Below, piece by piece: positions 53,530 through 64,000 of a stretch of 64,000 nt of DNA. Origin of the DNA: Candidatus Synechococcus calcipolaris G9 (lineage in GTDB: Bacteria; Cyanobacteriota; Cyanobacteriia; Thermosynechococcales; Thermosynechococcaceae); contig NZ_JAKKUT010000008.1 of NCBI RefSeq assembly GCF_029582805.1, forward strand, positions 1-64,000, given 5' to 3'. The notes beneath the pieces are model-generated. The model did no database searches. It saw nothing but the letters and a program-made list of their open reading frames with translations, and had not been told where the DNA came from. The position numbers and the translations under genes were made by a program. Numbering within the stretch: the stretch's first letter is position 1; each line of letters opens with the position of its first letter.

Positions 53530-55341
53530 ATGACGGATGCCCCTGTCTCCCATATTCGCAATTTTTCGATTATTGCCCACATTGATCATGGTAAATCCAC
53601 CCTAGCCGATCGCCTGTTGCAATATACCGGAACCGTTGCAGATCGCCAGATGAAGGCTCAATTCCTAGACAATATGGATTTGGAGCGGGAGCGGGGGATT
53701 ACGATTAAATTACAGGCTGCCCGGATGAACTACACCGGTCGGGATGGTGAGCAGTATGTCTTAAACTTGATTGACACCCCGGGCCATGTAGATTTTTCCT
53801 ACGAAGTATCCCGATCCCTGGTGGCCTGCGAAGGTGCTCTGCTGGTGGTGGATGCCTCCCAGGGAGTGGAAGCCCAAACCCTAGCCAATGTCTATCTTGC
53901 CCTAGAGCATAACCTGGAAATTATTCCTGTATTAAATAAAATTGATCTACCGGGGGCTGAGCCGGAACGGATCAAGAATGAAATCGAAGAAATTATTGGT
54001 CTGGACTGCTCCCAGGCGGTGATGGCCTCGGCTAAGGAAGGGATTGGCATTGATGAAATTCTAGAATCGATTATTCATTTAGTGCCGCCGCCCCAAGATA
54101 CCCTAGACGAACCACTGCGGGCCCTGATTTTTGATAGTTATTACGATCCCTACCGGGGAGTCATTGTCTATTTTCGGGTGATGGATGGCCGCTTGAAAAA
54201 GGGCGATCGTATTCGCTTGATCGCCTCAGGCAAGGAATACGACATTGATGAACTTGGCATCCTCTCCCCCAATCAAATACAAGTCCAGGAACTCCATGCA
54301 GGGGAAGTGGGCTATTTTGCGGCGGCCATTAAGGCGGTTGGCGATGCTCGGGTCGGAGATACCATTACCTTGGCTCAGAAACCAGCAAAAACCCCCTTAC
54401 CCGGTTATGCCGAAGCCAAACCCATGGTTTTTTGTGGTCTATTTCCCACGGATGCAGCCCAATTTGAGGATCTGCGGGAAGCCCTAGAAAAACTAAAATT
54501 GAACGATGCCGCCCTCAACTATGAACCGGAAACCTCTAATGCCATGGGATTTGGCTTTCGCTGCGGTTTCTTGGGGCTACTCCACATGGAAATTGTCCAG
54601 GAGCGACTGGAGCGGGAATATAACCTGGATCTGATTATTACTGCCCCCTCCGTGGTCTATGAAGTGACCACCCTCAAAGATGGCGTAATTTTGATTGATA
54701 ACCCCAGTACCTTGCCGGAACCCCAACACCGGGAAAAAATTGCCGAACCCTACGTGCGGGTAGAAATGATTACCCCAGAAACCTATGTGGGGACCCTGAT
54801 GGAACTGGCCCAAACCCGGCGGGGCATCTTTAAGGATATGCGCTATCTTGCCCAGGGACGGACAACCCTGATCTACGAAATTCCCCTGGCGGAAATTGTG
54901 ACCGACTTTTTTGATCAAATGAAATCCCGCTCTCGGGGTTATGCCAGTATGGAATATCACGTCATTGGCTACCGTGAAAATGATTTGGTCAAGTTAGATA
55001 TTTTAATTAGTGGGGATCCCGTGGATTCCCTGGCCGCCATTGTTCATCGTGATAAGGCTTACAATGTTGGGCGATCGCTGGTGAGCAAACTGCGGGAGTT
55101 GATTCCTCGCCATCAGTTTAAGATTCCCATCCAAGCCTCCATCGGTAGTCGGGTGGTGGCCAGTGAAAGTATCCCGGCCCTGCGCAAAGATGTGTTGGCC
55201 AAGTGCTATGGCGGTGATGTGAGTCGGAAACGAAAACTCCTTGAAAAACAAAAAGCGGGTAAAAAACGGATGAAGGCGATCGGCAGTGTGGATGTGCCCC
55301 AGGAAGCCTTTATGGCGGTTCTACGATTAAAGGACGATTAA
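53530..55341 (+). CDS. lepA: elongation factor 4 (LepA)
   Basis: 603 residues, a standard LepA. GTPase motifs [33 protein letters not shown]; the switch block [14 protein letters not shown]; LepA-specific C-terminal domain with [20 protein letters not shown]. It back-translocates or stabilises stalled ribosomes during ionic or temperature stress. Monocistronic. Confidence 0.98.
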   Translation: MTDAPVSHIRNFSIIAHIDHGKSTLADRLLQYTGTVADRQMKAQFLDNMDLERERGITIKLQAARMNYTGRDGEQYVLNLIDTPGHVDFSYEVSRSLVACEGALLVVDASQGVEAQTLANVYLALEHNLEIIPVLNKIDLPGAEPERIKNEIEEIIGLDCSQAVMASAKEGIGIDEILESIIHLVPPPQDTLDEPLRALIFDSYYDPYRGVIVYFRVMDGRLKKGDRIRLIASGKEYDIDELGILSPNQIQVQELHAGEVGYFAAAIKAVGDARVGDTITLAQKPAKTPLPGYAEAKPMVFCGLFPTDAAQFEDLREALEKLKLNDAALNYEPETSNAMGFGFRCGFLGLLHMEIVQERLEREYNLDLIITAPSVVYEVTTLKDGVILIDNPSTLPEPQHREKIAEPYVRVEMITPETYVGTLMELAQTRRGIFKDMRYLAQGRTTLIYEIPLAEIVTDFFDQMKSRSRGYASMEYHVIGYRENDLVKLDILISGDPVDSLAAIVHRDKAYNVGRSLVSKLRELIPRHQFKIPIQASIGSRVVASESIPALRKDVLAKCYGGDVSRKRKLLEKQKAGKKRMKAIGSVDVPQEAFMAVLRLKDD

Positions 55342-55701
55342 TAAGAAAGGACGATTGGCTCGCTGGATTTATATTTTTTCTGAAAATCAATACTTTTCAA
55401 GGCTGAAATCCTTGCTAGCTGGGGTCTAACGACCTTTGTTACAATTCTTAACCCCTGGTGTTCTAGGGCTGTTTTTGCCAGGTTTTGGGGACAAAACAAC
55501 GGAAAATCAAGGGTTTGCAGGTTCTTAGATGCATAAAAACCCCTGAAATCCATATATCTTAAAGGTTTCAGCGATCCAGTTTCGATCTAGCTGATTTAGA
55601 ATGAGGCATTGGAACACTGAACCCATCAGGGTTTGATGCCCTTTGCAAATCATCAATGTCACGGGTTGTCACTTAAATAATGTCTTATTGGAGTAAATTC
55701 C
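55342..55701. other. intergenic region upstream of the HU gene
   Basis: 360 nt, probably holding the hup promoter. An open frame on the minus strand (55338-55553) has no ribosome site and is taken as chance. No repeat or RNA gene found. Confidence 0.35.
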
Positions 55702-56025
55702 ATGAATAAAGCGGAATTAGTGGATGCGGTATTTGGGCGCGCCCATAATGGCCATAATGTCACCAAAAAACAAGTTGAGGCAGTTATCTCAGCCACGGTT
55801 GAGGAAATTATGGATGCCGTTGCTAGCGGCCAGAAAGTTACCCTAGTGGGCTTTGGGGCCTTTGAACCTCGGGAACGGAAAGCACGGGAAGGTCGCAATC
55901 CTAAGACCCGTGAAAAGATGCAAATTCCAGCCACAACCGTACCTGCCTTCTCTGCGGGTAAGCTGTTTAAGGAAAAAGTGTCTCCTCCGGCTCCCCCCGA
56001 ACCTGTTGCCAAGAAGAAAAAATAA
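55702..56025 (+). CDS. hup: DNA-binding protein HU
   Basis: 107 residues. Typical start MNKAELVDAV, the HU/IHF signature VTLVGFGAFEPRERKAREGRNP with the Arg-rich arm, and PAFSAGKLFKEKV. A Pro/Ala/Lys tail (SPPAPPEPVAKKKK) extends it beyond the ~90-residue average. It bends and compacts DNA as an abundant nucleoid protein. A TTGGAG ribosome site is present. Confidence 0.97.
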   Translation: MNKAELVDAVFGRAHNGHNVTKKQVEAVISATVEEIMDAVASGQKVTLVGFGAFEPRERKAREGRNPKTREKMQIPATTVPAFSAGKLFKEKVSPPAPPEPVAKKKK

Positions 56026-56036
56026 CGCAGGGTAAT

Positions 56037-57104
56037 GTGCGGCCCCACCATGGCGGGAATTTGGAATGGGCCGCCACCATTGCCCACTGTGCCACCACGG
56101 ATATTCTAGATTTTTCCGCCAGTATTAATCCCCTAGGACCGCCATCGGAGGTAATTTCCGCCCTAGAAGCGGCTCTGGGGCAATTGGGTCACTACCCCGA
56201 TCCCCTCTGTACCCATTTACGCCACATTCTCAGTCAAATCCATCACCTGGATCCCCCTTGGATTTTGGTGGGTAATGGTTCGGCGGAACTACTCACTTGG
56301 GCGGCACGGGAGTTGGGGGAACGGGAACAGGTGTGGTTGGTGACACCCGCCTTTAGTGACTATGGACGAGCTTTGGCAGCGTTTGGGGCTAGGGTCTCTA
56401 GGTATCCTCTCATCAATTCCTCAGGACAGTTTCAGCCCGATCTACAGCCCTTAGTTAGGCGGCTGCGATCGCCCTTAGGTGTCATTCTCAATAGTCCCCA
56501 TAATCCTACGGGCCACCTCTGGTCACGGTCTGATCTGATTCCTTTTTTAGACTCTGGGGCATTAGTGGTGGTGGATGAGGCCTTTATGGACTTTTTGCCC
56601 CCCGAGCGGGATCAGACTCTCATTTCCCTGGTGGAGGAATATCCCAATTTAATGATTCTGAGATCGCTGACCAAGTTCTATGCCCTAGCGGGGTTACGAA
56701 TTGGCTATGTCCTCACCCACCCCGATCGCCTTGCTCGATGGCAGGCCTGGCGGGATCCCTGGGCCGTGAATAGTCTGGCCCTAGTGGCTGGCGTTAGATC
56801 TCTCGGCGATCGCCGATTTCAGGAGCAAACTTGGGCCTGGTTAGGATCCGCCCGTGATCATCTATTTGCTGGACTTTCTGCCCATGGGGCCCTCACCCCC
56901 TGGCCCAGTGCGGCTAATTTTATTTTAGTGGAAAGTTCGATATCCACCAGTCAACTACAGCGGGACTTACTCACCCACCACCGGATTTTGATTCGAGATT
57001 GTTTAAGTTTTCCGGAACTGGGCGATCTCTACTTTCGCGTGGCGGTGCGTTCTAGGGCAGAAAATGAACGATTACTGGCAGCCCTTGACGACCTGCTGTT
57101 GTAG
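56037..57104 (+). CDS. cobD: threonine-phosphate decarboxylase-like PLP enzyme (CobD type)
   Basis: 355 residues from GTG. Begins HHGGN...DFSASINPLGPP, the CobD opening; the PLP lysine lies in RSLTKFYALAGLRIGY; later VNSLAL and the C-terminal VRSRAENERLL. It would form aminopropanol phosphate for cobalamin side-chain assembly. Histidinol-phosphate aminotransferase is the nearest alternative. It overlaps the opposite-strand acyl-CoA-dehydrogenase-like gene by 33 nt at the 3' ends. Confidence 0.88.
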   Translation: MRPHHGGNLEWAATIAHCATTDILDFSASINPLGPPSEVISALEAALGQLGHYPDPLCTHLRHILSQIHHLDPPWILVGNGSAELLTWAARELGEREQVWLVTPAFSDYGRALAAFGARVSRYPLINSSGQFQPDLQPLVRRLRSPLGVILNSPHNPTGHLWSRSDLIPFLDSGALVVVDEAFMDFLPPERDQTLISLVEEYPNLMILRSLTKFYALAGLRIGYVLTHPDRLARWQAWRDPWAVNSLALVAGVRSLGDRRFQEQTWAWLGSARDHLFAGLSAHGALTPWPSAANFILVESSISTSQLQRDLLTHHRILIRDCLSFPELGDLYFRVAVRSRAENERLLAALDDLLL

Positions 57105-58205
57105 TTCCGTGAGCATGGCCTGGCGCAGATCTTGGGTTAAACCAGACACGATATAGAGCATGGCTTCCCGATAGAGGCGTTGGGCGGTGTGATTCAGGTT
57201 TAGGGCCGATCCTCCTGTTACCACAATGGCGGCTTGGGCCGATCGCACCGCTAAGCTAATGGCTTGGGCCCGTAGTTGGCAGTGATAATCGAGATTGATG
57301 TTGCCCAGTTCTGTGATCACAGCGGCTCTACAGTCTTGCCATAGGGGGTATAGGGTTCGATAAATTTCGCCGCCAAAGGGAGATGAGTCGAGGAGTGTCA
57401 GACTGGCTCGAGTACAACCCAAGGCGGGGGCAGCCCCCATCAGAACCTGTTGCTGATCCTTATCTTCCAGCCAATCTGGGGCGAGGAGGCAAACCACTTC
57501 TTCTTCGGGAATAAACCACGCCTCAATTTCCGCCTCTACGGTTTGGGTGGAACTCACTACGCCGAGGGAGAGGGGTAAGCTAAGGTGGAGAATGCCGCCC
57601 CCCGCCTGTTGGGCATTGAGCAAGGGCAGCAGGCCAAAAAGAATATCGGCTTCCGGTAAACGGGCGGCCACAACCATATATTGAAAATGTTCAAACCCCG
57701 TGATCCAATGAATTTCTCCAGAGATCAGGTAGCCACCGCTGACGGGGGTTGCTTGTAGGAGGGGCTGTTCTTTCCGTAAATGGGAGAACCCGACCCCCAT
57801 GAGGGTGGTTCCCTGGGCCATGGCCGCTAGATAGGTTTGACGCAGTAAGGTATTGGTACTGTTAAGGATCAATCCTAGGGCTGCTTGATGTTGGAGTTGC
57901 ACAAAGCTCAGGGCACCAGAATACTGGGCCAGGCGTTCCTGTATTTGCCAATAGTGGCGTAGATCACAGTTGTAACCTCCCCATTCCTGGGGCAGCCGTA
58001 GTCGAAATAGGTTCTGCTGACCTAGGGCTTGAATTCCTTGATTGAGGAGATGGGCTTGGTAATCTAAGCGATTGGCTTGGGGGGCTACCACCTGGTCTAG
58101 ATAGGTTTCAAATTGGGCGATCGCCGTGGCCATGGATGGCAACCCAGGGATAGGTTGCTCGCCACTCTCACTCTCATTATCTTGGTTAGGGCGAATTTGG
58201 GTCAT
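57072..58205 (-). CDS. acyl-CoA dehydrogenase family protein
   Basis: 377 residues. N-terminal helical region (~35-120), a middle beta domain with TLMGVGFSHLRK and SGEIHWITG, and a C-terminal helical region, as in the FAD-dependent acyl-CoA dehydrogenase fold. The usual catalytic Glu is not evident by eye, so the substrate may not be an acyl-CoA. It starts 17 nt after dnaJ on the same strand and could be co-transcribed with dnaK-dnaJ. Confidence 0.82.
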   Translation of the reverse strand: MTQIRPNQDNESESGEQPIPGLPSMATAIAQFETYLDQVVAPQANRLDYQAHLLNQGIQALGQQNLFRLRLPQEWGGYNCDLRHYWQIQERLAQYSGALSFVQLQHQAALGLILNSTNTLLRQTYLAAMAQGTTLMGVGFSHLRKEQPLLQATPVSGGYLISGEIHWITGFEHFQYMVVAARLPEADILFGLLPLLNAQQAGGGILHLSLPLSLGVVSSTQTVEAEIEAWFIPEEEVVCLLAPDWLEDKDQQQVLMGAAPALGCTRASLTLLDSSPFGGEIYRTLYPLWQDCRAAVITELGNINLDYHCQLRAQAISLAVRSAQAAIVVTGGSALNLNHTAQRLYREAMLYIVSGLTQDLRQAMLTELQQQVVKGCQ

Positions 58206-58222
58206 AGGGTCTGGGCAACCAA

Positions 58223-59203
58223 TTAGTAGGGTAAGGTGGCACGGGGATTGTAGGTTTCGATCTGGCGTAGCTGACGGTAAAGGTTTTCTTCCTCGTCACT
58301 CAGTTCTGGGGGAAGGGTGAGGGTAATTTCCACAAGCTGATCGCCGCGATCGCCCTCGTCCGTAGGATAGCCTTTGCCCGCCAATCGGAGGCGTTGTCCC
58401 GGGCGCACACCCGCCGGAATCGACATTTTCACCCAGCCATCTAAGGTGGGAGCTTCCACTTGTCCCCCTAGCACCGCTTCACTGGCCGTGACGGGCAAGG
58501 TACAGACGACATCAAAGCCTTCTAGACGGAAAATGGCATGGGGTAACACATCAATCTTTAGATAGAGATCACCGCCGCCGCTGCCTTGGCCCCGCAACCG
58601 AATCCGCTGGCCGGTCATCATGCCTGGGGGCAGGGACACTTCCAGGGAACGGCCATCCCCAAGGCGAATTCGCTCCCGTCCGCCCTGATAGGCCCGTTCT
58701 AGGGGAACTTCCAAGGAAGCCTCGGCATCTCGTCGCCCCGATCGGGCTGTATAGGTGGTTTTGGTGACACCAGGGCGAAAACTATCGGTTTCATAATTTG
58801 TTACCCGCCGCGAACTGGTTTGGGTGGTAGCCCGCGATCGCCGCCCCAGGAGTTGATCCAAGAAATCCTGGAAGTTATCGTAGTCCCCCACCTCCAGGTT
58901 ATCGGCAACGGCCGTACCATTGCGCCCCCCTTGATGGCTAGATTGACGCACTGTGGATCGATTCCGAAATCCGGGCTGGGACCAATGCTCACCGTAGCGA
59001 TCGTAGGAGTCCCGTCGGTTGGGGTCACTTAAAACCTGGTAGGCTTCGCTAATATCTTTGAACTTTTCTTCCGCCGCGCGATCGCCAGGATTCATGTCTG
59101 GATGATACCGCCGCGCCAAACGTCGATAGGCTCGCTTTATATCTTCACTACTGGCGCCCCGATCGACCCCTAATAGCTGGTAGTAATCACGAAAGTTTTG
59201 CAT
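58223..59203 (-). CDS. dnaJ: DnaJ-type co-chaperone (CbpA-like, no zinc fingers)
   Basis: 326 residues. J domain at ~5-70 with the HPD motif ([12 protein letters not shown]), a Gly/Arg-rich linker without Cys repeats, and the two C-terminal beta domains ([38 protein letters not shown]). Absence of zinc fingers makes it a type II/CbpA form. It stimulates DnaK ATPase; dnaK is 28 nt upstream on the same strand, so the two form an operon. Confidence 0.94.
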   Translation of the reverse strand: MQNFRDYYQLLGVDRGASSEDIKRAYRRLARRYHPDMNPGDRAAEEKFKDISEAYQVLSDPNRRDSYDRYGEHWSQPGFRNRSTVRQSSHQGGRNGTAVADNLEVGDYDNFQDFLDQLLGRRSRATTQTSSRRVTNYETDSFRPGVTKTTYTARSGRRDAEASLEVPLERAYQGGRERIRLGDGRSLEVSLPPGMMTGQRIRLRGQGSGGGDLYLKIDVLPHAIFRLEGFDVVCTLPVTASEAVLGGQVEAPTLDGWVKMSIPAGVRPGQRLRLAGKGYPTDEGDRGDQLVEITLTLPPELSDEEENLYRQLRQIETYNPRATLPY

Positions 59204-59231
59204 GGATTGTCTTTATGTCCTTAGCCGTCAT

Positions 59232-61247
59232 CTACCAGTCATCATCATCCCAGTCATCCCAGACCGCCGGTTCACTGGTACGGCCATTACTGCGCCGCCG
59301 AGTCCCCTTGGGTTGGTCCCAAAGATCATCCTCTTGACCGCCTCCCCGACCCCGTACCACATTTAATCCCTTGGAGACCGCCTGGGAAAGGTTTGGTATT
59401 TTGAATAGATCATCTTCATCATCGTACTCTTCTTCACTTTGTTGGACAAAACGGGCAAATTCATAGAGGCTTTCTTCTAGGGCGGCATAGGTGAGATCAA
59501 TTTGGCGATCGTCATCATTCCGCACGCTCTCCTGTAGCTCTCGCACCAATTTTTCCACTTGACGCCGTTGATCCGTGCCAAACTGATAACCAAACTGCTG
59601 GGCAGCATCCCGTAACTGTCGCTCGGATTTATTGATCAAGTCCTGGCTACGATTGCGCTTTTCAATGCGATCCCGACGCTGGCGATCGCTATCGGCAAAA
59701 CTTTCCGCCTCCTGTAGCATCTGCTGAATTTCGTCTTCAGATAGGGTTGATGCGCCCTGAATTACAATACTTTGCTCCCGACCACTAAAGCGATCTAGGG
59801 CAACGACCTGTAATAGGCCATTGGCATCTAGATCAAAGGAGACTTGAATTTGGGGAATCCCTCGCGGCGCAGGCGGAATACCCGTGAGCTTAAATCGCCC
59901 TAGGGATTTATTATGCTCAGCCATCTCCCGTTCCCCTTGGAGAACATGGATTTCCACTTGACTTTGATTATTTTCGGACGTAGAAAAAATATCCGATCGC
60001 CGCACCGGAATGGTGGTATTGCGGGGAATTAAAACCTTGCTCACCCCACCAATGGTTTCCACGCCCAAGGATAGGGGGGTGACATCCAGGAGCAGCACAT
60101 CCTTCATCTCCCCTGCTAAAATACCCGCTTGAATGGCTGCCCCTACCCCCACCACTTCATCGGCATTCACGTTTTGGTTGGGTTCCCGATCCACTAGTTG
60201 GCGTACCAGGTTTTGGACCATGGGCATGCGGGTGGCTCCCCCCACGAGGACAACGGCATCAATTTCACTGGGCCGTAGCTGGGCATCCCGCAGGGCCATC
60301 TCCACGGGATGTTGCAATCGATCCAGGAGGGCTTGACTGAGTCCTTCAAATTGACTGCGGCTGAGGGTGGTTTCAATGTGTTTTGGCCCCTCGGCGGTGG
60401 CGGTGACAAAGGGCAAATCAATATTGGTTTCCAGTAAACCAGAGAGTTCAATTTTGGCTTTTTCCGCAGCATCCGTCAGCCGCTGCAAGGATTGGCGATC
60501 GCGGCGGAGATCAATCCCCTCTGCTGTCAAAAAATTTTCCGCTAACCAATCCACAATCAACTTATCAAAATCATTTCCCCCCAACTGGGTATCCCCACTG
60601 GTGGCCTTCACCTCAAAGACTCCGTCCCCCACCTCTAGGAGGGACACATCAAAGGTTCCTCCCCCCAAATCAAAGACGAGCACCGTTTGCTCCTGCTGGC
60701 GATCGAGACCGTAGGCCAGGGCCGCCGCCGTGGGTTCATTGATGATCCGCTGAACATTGAGTCCGGCTATTCGCCCCGCATCTCGGGTAGCTTGGCGCTG
60801 GGAATCATTAAAGTAGGCCGGTACGGTAATGACGGCATCGGTGACCGGTTCCCCCAAATAACGACTGGCATCGTCCACCAGTTTGCGTAAGACCATGGCC
60901 GAAATTTCTTCCGGGGCAAATTCTTTTTGTAACCGGGGGCATTTAAGGCGAATATTGCCATTTTCATCCCGTCGCAGGGTATAGGGAACCCGTTTCGAGT
61001 CCTCATTCAGTTCAGCATACTGGCGGCCAATAAAACGCTTCACCCCATAAAATGTATTTTGGGGATTGAGAACAGTTTGCCGCCGTGCTAATTGACCGAC
61101 GAGCCGCTCCCCCTCCTTGGCAAAGGCAACCACCGAAGGGGTTGTGCGTGAACCTTCTGCATTGGCAATGACAATCGGTTTGCCGCCTTCTAAAACAGCC
61201 ACAACGGAGTTTGTTGTTCCTAAATCAATGCCGACAATTTTGCCCAT
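59232..61247 (-). CDS. dnaK: Hsp70 chaperone DnaK
   Basis: 671 residues from [21 protein letters not shown]; a further in-frame start at 61268 would add seven. ATPase motifs [39 protein letters not shown]; the substrate domain [13 protein letters not shown]; lid helices to ~600. The C-terminus ends in an acidic Trp-rich tail ([10 protein letters not shown]) instead of the usual EEVD-like end, as in the accessory DnaK paralogues of cyanobacteria (DnaK1/DnaK3 types). Works with the DnaJ encoded next. Confidence 0.96.
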   Translation of the reverse strand: MGKIVGIDLGTTNSVVAVLEGGKPIVIANAEGSRTTPSVVAFAKEGERLVGQLARRQTVLNPQNTFYGVKRFIGRQYAELNEDSKRVPYTLRRDENGNIRLKCPRLQKEFAPEEISAMVLRKLVDDASRYLGEPVTDAVITVPAYFNDSQRQATRDAGRIAGLNVQRIINEPTAAALAYGLDRQQEQTVLVFDLGGGTFDVSLLEVGDGVFEVKATSGDTQLGGNDFDKLIVDWLAENFLTAEGIDLRRDRQSLQRLTDAAEKAKIELSGLLETNIDLPFVTATAEGPKHIETTLSRSQFEGLSQALLDRLQHPVEMALRDAQLRPSEIDAVVLVGGATRMPMVQNLVRQLVDREPNQNVNADEVVGVGAAIQAGILAGEMKDVLLLDVTPLSLGVETIGGVSKVLIPRNTTIPVRRSDIFSTSENNQSQVEIHVLQGEREMAEHNKSLGRFKLTGIPPAPRGIPQIQVSFDLDANGLLQVVALDRFSGREQSIVIQGASTLSEDEIQQMLQEAESFADSDRQRRDRIEKRNRSQDLINKSERQLRDAAQQFGYQFGTDQRRQVEKLVRELQESVRNDDDRQIDLTYAALEESLYEFARFVQQSEEEYDDEDDLFKIPNLSQAVSKGLNVVRGRGGGQEDDLWDQPKGTRRRSNGRTSEPAVWDDWDDDDW

Positions 61248-61400
61248 GCAGTCTAAAGTACCCCGCACCGTATAGAGAATGAATAGGGTTATGGTAACGG
61301 ATTATTTACCCATTGTTGCGCTTCTTTAATCTTAAAGTATTCGGCTCAGAAATCCGATCTAGAGCATCCCATCCCTAGGGGGACAGTTGAGTCCTGAACA

Positions 61401-62729
61401 TTAAACCCTCTCTAGGAGAACAAATAAACTGGGTTCGAGGCGAGCTAACAGCTTTTGTACGGCTGTTTCAACCTCTTGCCGCGGTTGGGTTTCCATGGTC
61501 AAGGGATCCAAAGGAGCTAACTGTTGCCAGCGATCGCACAGATCTGAAAACATTTGCGGGCCATCAAACAGAGGCAAGAGGGCGGCTAGGGCCTGGGCAT
61601 CCGCGTAAACCGGACTATTGGAGGACACACTAAAAAATACCCCCAGATCCACAATCAGGCGATCGCCCAGGTGACTGAGCCATTTTTCTTTAACTTTTTC
61701 TGAGCGTAATTGGGGATGGAAATGCACCCGTATGTCCTGCCAATCGGCATCACTCCAGTCCTCTATGGGGGTGAATTCCGGTAAATCCTGGGGATGCCCA
61801 CACCAAAAATCCAGCAGTCGGTGAACCGGGTGGAACAGTTCATAGAGTTGCAATTGCACAGAATCGGGGACATCTGCCAAACTCATGGCCAAGAACGAGG
61901 GCAAATTTTTCTGATCCGTGAACAGATCCACAAAACTCCAGTGTCGCCAGTTCACCATGGTGATAAAGTCGAGGGCGGCGGCATCTAAGTAATCAAAAAC
62001 ATCCGCCATCGTACTGCCCTTATCCCCCACCAGCAAATGATTCGCTAGGAGTAATTCTGCCGAGTTTTCCTCGTTATAGGCCAGTCGCCAGGTGCGTTTT
62101 TTCAGGTCTACCCCATCCTTGAGGGCCGTCATAATCTCTTTAACGATGTCCATTTCCATTTCTTCGGGGTTGCCATCCATTAGCCCCATCATTTGAAACA
62201 CCTGCTGGGCCCGGAAAAAGGCTTCCCGCTGCATCTGGCTGTGGAGATTCGTGCGAATTATACCCTCTGGCTCTAAAACGGATTTCATCGCCTCTAGGCC
62301 CTTCACCGCATCGGGGAGCAGGTATAGCACCTCATCGCAGTTGATATAATCAAAGGTCAGACCGAGTTCCGGCAAGTCATAGATAGAGAGGGTATAGAAT
62401 TTCGCATTATCAAATTTATGGAATTTTAGCCGTTCCTCTGCCAACTTAACGGAGGCTTCGGAAATATCAATGCCAATGATTTCCGCCTCTGGATTCGCCT
62501 CTGCCAACAGAAGACCCTTGTAGCCACTGCCACAGCCCGCATCCAATATCCGTTTACCCTGGGTATTCACGACCTTCTGATAGCGAAGATAGTAGGGAGT
62601 GACGAGGTTATGGAAGAATAGCTGGTTATTATCTTCCTTTGGGGTCTTCTCAACGGGAATCCGCGGATAGGGGCCAAAGTCAAACTGCTTTCTAATGCGC
62701 TCTAACTCTTCCGATTCGGGGCTACTCAT
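61401..62729 (-). CDS. class I SAM-dependent methyltransferase
   Basis: 442 residues. The methyltransferase domain (~45-170) has motif I ILDAGCGSGYKGLLLAEA, the acidic IIGIDISEASV loop and YINCDEVLYLL. The C-terminal ~250 residues are helical and unrelated to common methyltransferase tails, perhaps a target-binding region. Similar two-part proteins occur in cyanobacteria. Substrate unknown. Confidence 0.85.
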   Translation of the reverse strand: MSSPESEELERIRKQFDFGPYPRIPVEKTPKEDNNQLFFHNLVTPYYLRYQKVVNTQGKRILDAGCGSGYKGLLLAEANPEAEIIGIDISEASVKLAEERLKFHKFDNAKFYTLSIYDLPELGLTFDYINCDEVLYLLPDAVKGLEAMKSVLEPEGIIRTNLHSQMQREAFFRAQQVFQMMGLMDGNPEEMEMDIVKEIMTALKDGVDLKKRTWRLAYNEENSAELLLANHLLVGDKGSTMADVFDYLDAAALDFITMVNWRHWSFVDLFTDQKNLPSFLAMSLADVPDSVQLQLYELFHPVHRLLDFWCGHPQDLPEFTPIEDWSDADWQDIRVHFHPQLRSEKVKEKWLSHLGDRLIVDLGVFFSVSSNSPVYADAQALAALLPLFDGPQMFSDLCDRWQQLAPLDPLTMETQPRQEVETAVQKLLARLEPSLFVLLERV

Positions 62730-62838
62730 GGCAGGGACTCCCAGAGGTAAACAGCCCTAGAATAGCAGGAACAGCCCGCTTGGGCTAAATTATTCAGAAT
62801 AATTCAGAGAACTAGACCAGGGAATTAGGCCCAGAGAA

Positions 62839-63744
62839 CTAAACAGAGCCTAGATCAGAGAGGGAAGTTAGGTTGGCCCCATCGTGATCCTGAGCATAGC
62901 CCTGAAAGGCCTGAATTAAACGGGCAATGGCTTCACCATCCTCACAGCTACTCGCAGGGGTGGCGGCAATGGTCTCCCGTCCGGGAAAGCTGGCTTGGGT
63001 TCCGCTTAATTGCTCAATCAGGGTGGCTAATTCTGGAATGGCACTGACTTGGGCCGCATTGATATTTGTCTTGCGAACCTGTAATTCTTCCGGGGCTGTG
63101 TCCGTAGGAACTTCTGGCAGGGGTTGAAGGTAACTAATTTGCTCCGATAGGTAGTAAATGGGCTGCAGGTCTGCGATGGGAAACTGGCCATAGCCCTGGG
63201 CATCGGGGGGATATTTTTGCCAGTGTTCAATGAGGGTGCGGCGATCGCTAAATCCTAGCAATGCGGCCCGGCGATCGCTGCGGTCTAGGTGAACGGCAAC
63301 GGCCAAATCCGCATTCACGACCCCCAGAAAGGTGGGGCAATGAATTTTTAGCTGATCAGGGTCATCTTCGACTGGATAAAACGAAAGCTGAATCCCCTCA
63401 ACATTGAGATCGGCAACATCCACTAATTCCAACACATCAGCCCGTTCGCACCAGGTCGTACTCAGGGATAGTTCCGCCGCAGGTTCATAGCCCTCATCCC
63501 ACAATTCATCGGATTCATCAGGCTCGGCATTATTTATGGACAACCCGGGCTGGGCAAAGCGAGGTGCTCCCTCGGATTCCCACCACGTCAAAAAGCTATA
63601 CAAGGACAACAGATAGGGTAAGGCTTGCCGCTGACGGTGGGGACTACAGTGCTGTAATACCTGAAGGGCAGCATCTAGCTCAAGCCGGCCGATGGGAACA
63701 ATTGGGGCGAAGGGAAACGTCATAGGGTTCATAATCCAAACCAA
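62839..63744 (-). CDS. DUF1822-like protein
   Basis: 301 residues from GTG/ATG near 63732-63744. The arrangement of a helical start (LQVLQHCSPHRQRQALPYLLSLYSFLTW) and a central beta region (VADLNVEGIQLSFYPVEDD, AVAVHLDRSDRRAALLGFSD) recalls DUF1822 proteins of cyanobacteria. No enzyme motif. It ends about 90 nt before the methyltransferase gene and shares its direction. Confidence 0.5.
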   Translation of the reverse strand: MVWIMNPMTFPFAPIVPIGRLELDAALQVLQHCSPHRQRQALPYLLSLYSFLTWWESEGAPRFAQPGLSINNAEPDESDELWDEGYEPAAELSLSTTWCERADVLELVDVADLNVEGIQLSFYPVEDDPDQLKIHCPTFLGVVNADLAVAVHLDRSDRRAALLGFSDRRTLIEHWQKYPPDAQGYGQFPIADLQPIYYLSEQISYLQPLPEVPTDTAPEELQVRKTNINAAQVSAIPELATLIEQLSGTQASFPGRETIAATPASSCEDGEAIARLIQAFQGYAQDHDGANLTSLSDLGSV

Positions 63745-63770
63745 TGATTCGAGGGTTATTTGGGCCAGGC

Positions 63771-64000
63771 CTAGGGGAGGTAGTAGATACTATTGTGACT
63801 ACACCAATCCGAAAGTCTGGCTTCTATTTGTTCGTCAATTTGCTTGGCTGAGTACACGCCCCGCGCATATTCCGGGTGGATGTCCCGCCGAGCTTGCCGC
63901 CGTTGGTGCGGACTGGGGATATTTTGAGTCTCATACCATCGCTTCATCCATTCAGGAATCTGTTGATCCTTGAAGAATCTACGATAGAGCCAGAGGCGAT
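63771..64000 (-). CDS. 3' end of a gene running off the window (partial)
   Basis: Open on the minus strand from the window edge to a TAG at 63771-63773; 75 residues, rich in Arg and aromatic residues (LWLYRRFFKDQQIPEWMKRW; HQRRQARRDIHPEYARGVYS). The DUF1822-like gene begins 27-40 nt downstream on the same strand, so they may be one unit. Not identified. Confidence 0.6.
   Translation of the reverse strand, partial: RLWLYRRFFKDQQIPEWMKRWYETQNIPSPHQRRQARRDIHPEYARGVYSAKQIDEQIEARLSDWCSHNSIYYLP

Overview
This is chromosomal DNA of a cyanobacterium. The palindrome GCGATCGC (HIP1) recurs throughout. The window carries the photosystem II gene psbZ, an o-succinylbenzoate synthase for phylloquinone, and several small families known mainly or only from cyanobacteria (DUF2839, DUF3120, DUF7219, the Mo-nitro_C domain). 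I infer a unicellular, probably freshwater or thermophilic Synechococcus-type organism; the sequence alone does not fix the species.

Layout. 1-1.3 kb: the end of a possible lysis module, a small coiled-coil/membrane protein overlapping an L,D-transpeptidase-like + lysozyme fusion. 1.5-13.1 kb: housekeeping genes (DUF2839, mutS2, a group 2 sigma factor, fumC, gnd, a D-ribulose-kinase-like FGGY kinase, clpS, glyS) plus an orphan brnA antitoxin beside a decayed brnT toxin. 13.3-20.7 kb: a compact 7.3 kb integrative element in tRNA-Thr(TGT), bounded by a perfect 44-bp direct repeat. 20.8-31.7 kb: tRNA-Pro, a SulA/GC1-type epimerase, a phosphate transporter (pstB and a fused pstC-pstA), secreted or membrane hydrolases, an M48 protease, an inositol-phosphatase relative, a PD-(D/E)XK nuclease, an RNA methyltransferase and psbZ. 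32.3-33.7 kb: a second small accessory patch, with a ribbon-helix-helix-like protein, a paralogue of the element's coiled-coil membrane protein, and a gene-poor stretch with a short inverted-repeat element. 33.8-64 kb: htpG, a site-2-protease relative, larB, leuS, a radical SAM protein, exopolysaccharide and lipoprotein genes, menC, a double PTPS-domain protein, lepA, HU, cobD, and a dnaK-dnaJ-acyl-CoA-dehydrogenase-like operon.

The most interesting region is the tRNA-Thr element. All its genes point the same way: tyrosine integrase, an unknown protein, an excisionase/AlpA-sized DNA-binding protein, a RepA/RecA-fold helicase-like ATPase, two unknown small proteins, a terminase-small-subunit-like protein, a broken ParB-like protein and a coiled-coil tail-anchored protein. 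It has no capsid, tail or large terminase gene. This set (int, small regulator, rep, terS) is that of phage-inducible chromosomal islands and related phage satellites, so I propose a minimal cyanobacterial phage satellite. Two clusters of ~55-bp repeats and matching motifs just inside both ends support a self-contained replicating and excising unit. The satellite interpretation is an inference; the att repeat and gene order are read directly.

Genes that work together: gnd makes ribulose-5-phosphate and the adjacent kinase probably salvages ribulose to the same product; PstB and PstCA form the membrane part of a phosphate importer whose binding protein is not in the window; DnaK and DnaJ form a chaperone pair. 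No rRNA, CRISPR array or intact insertion sequence was found.
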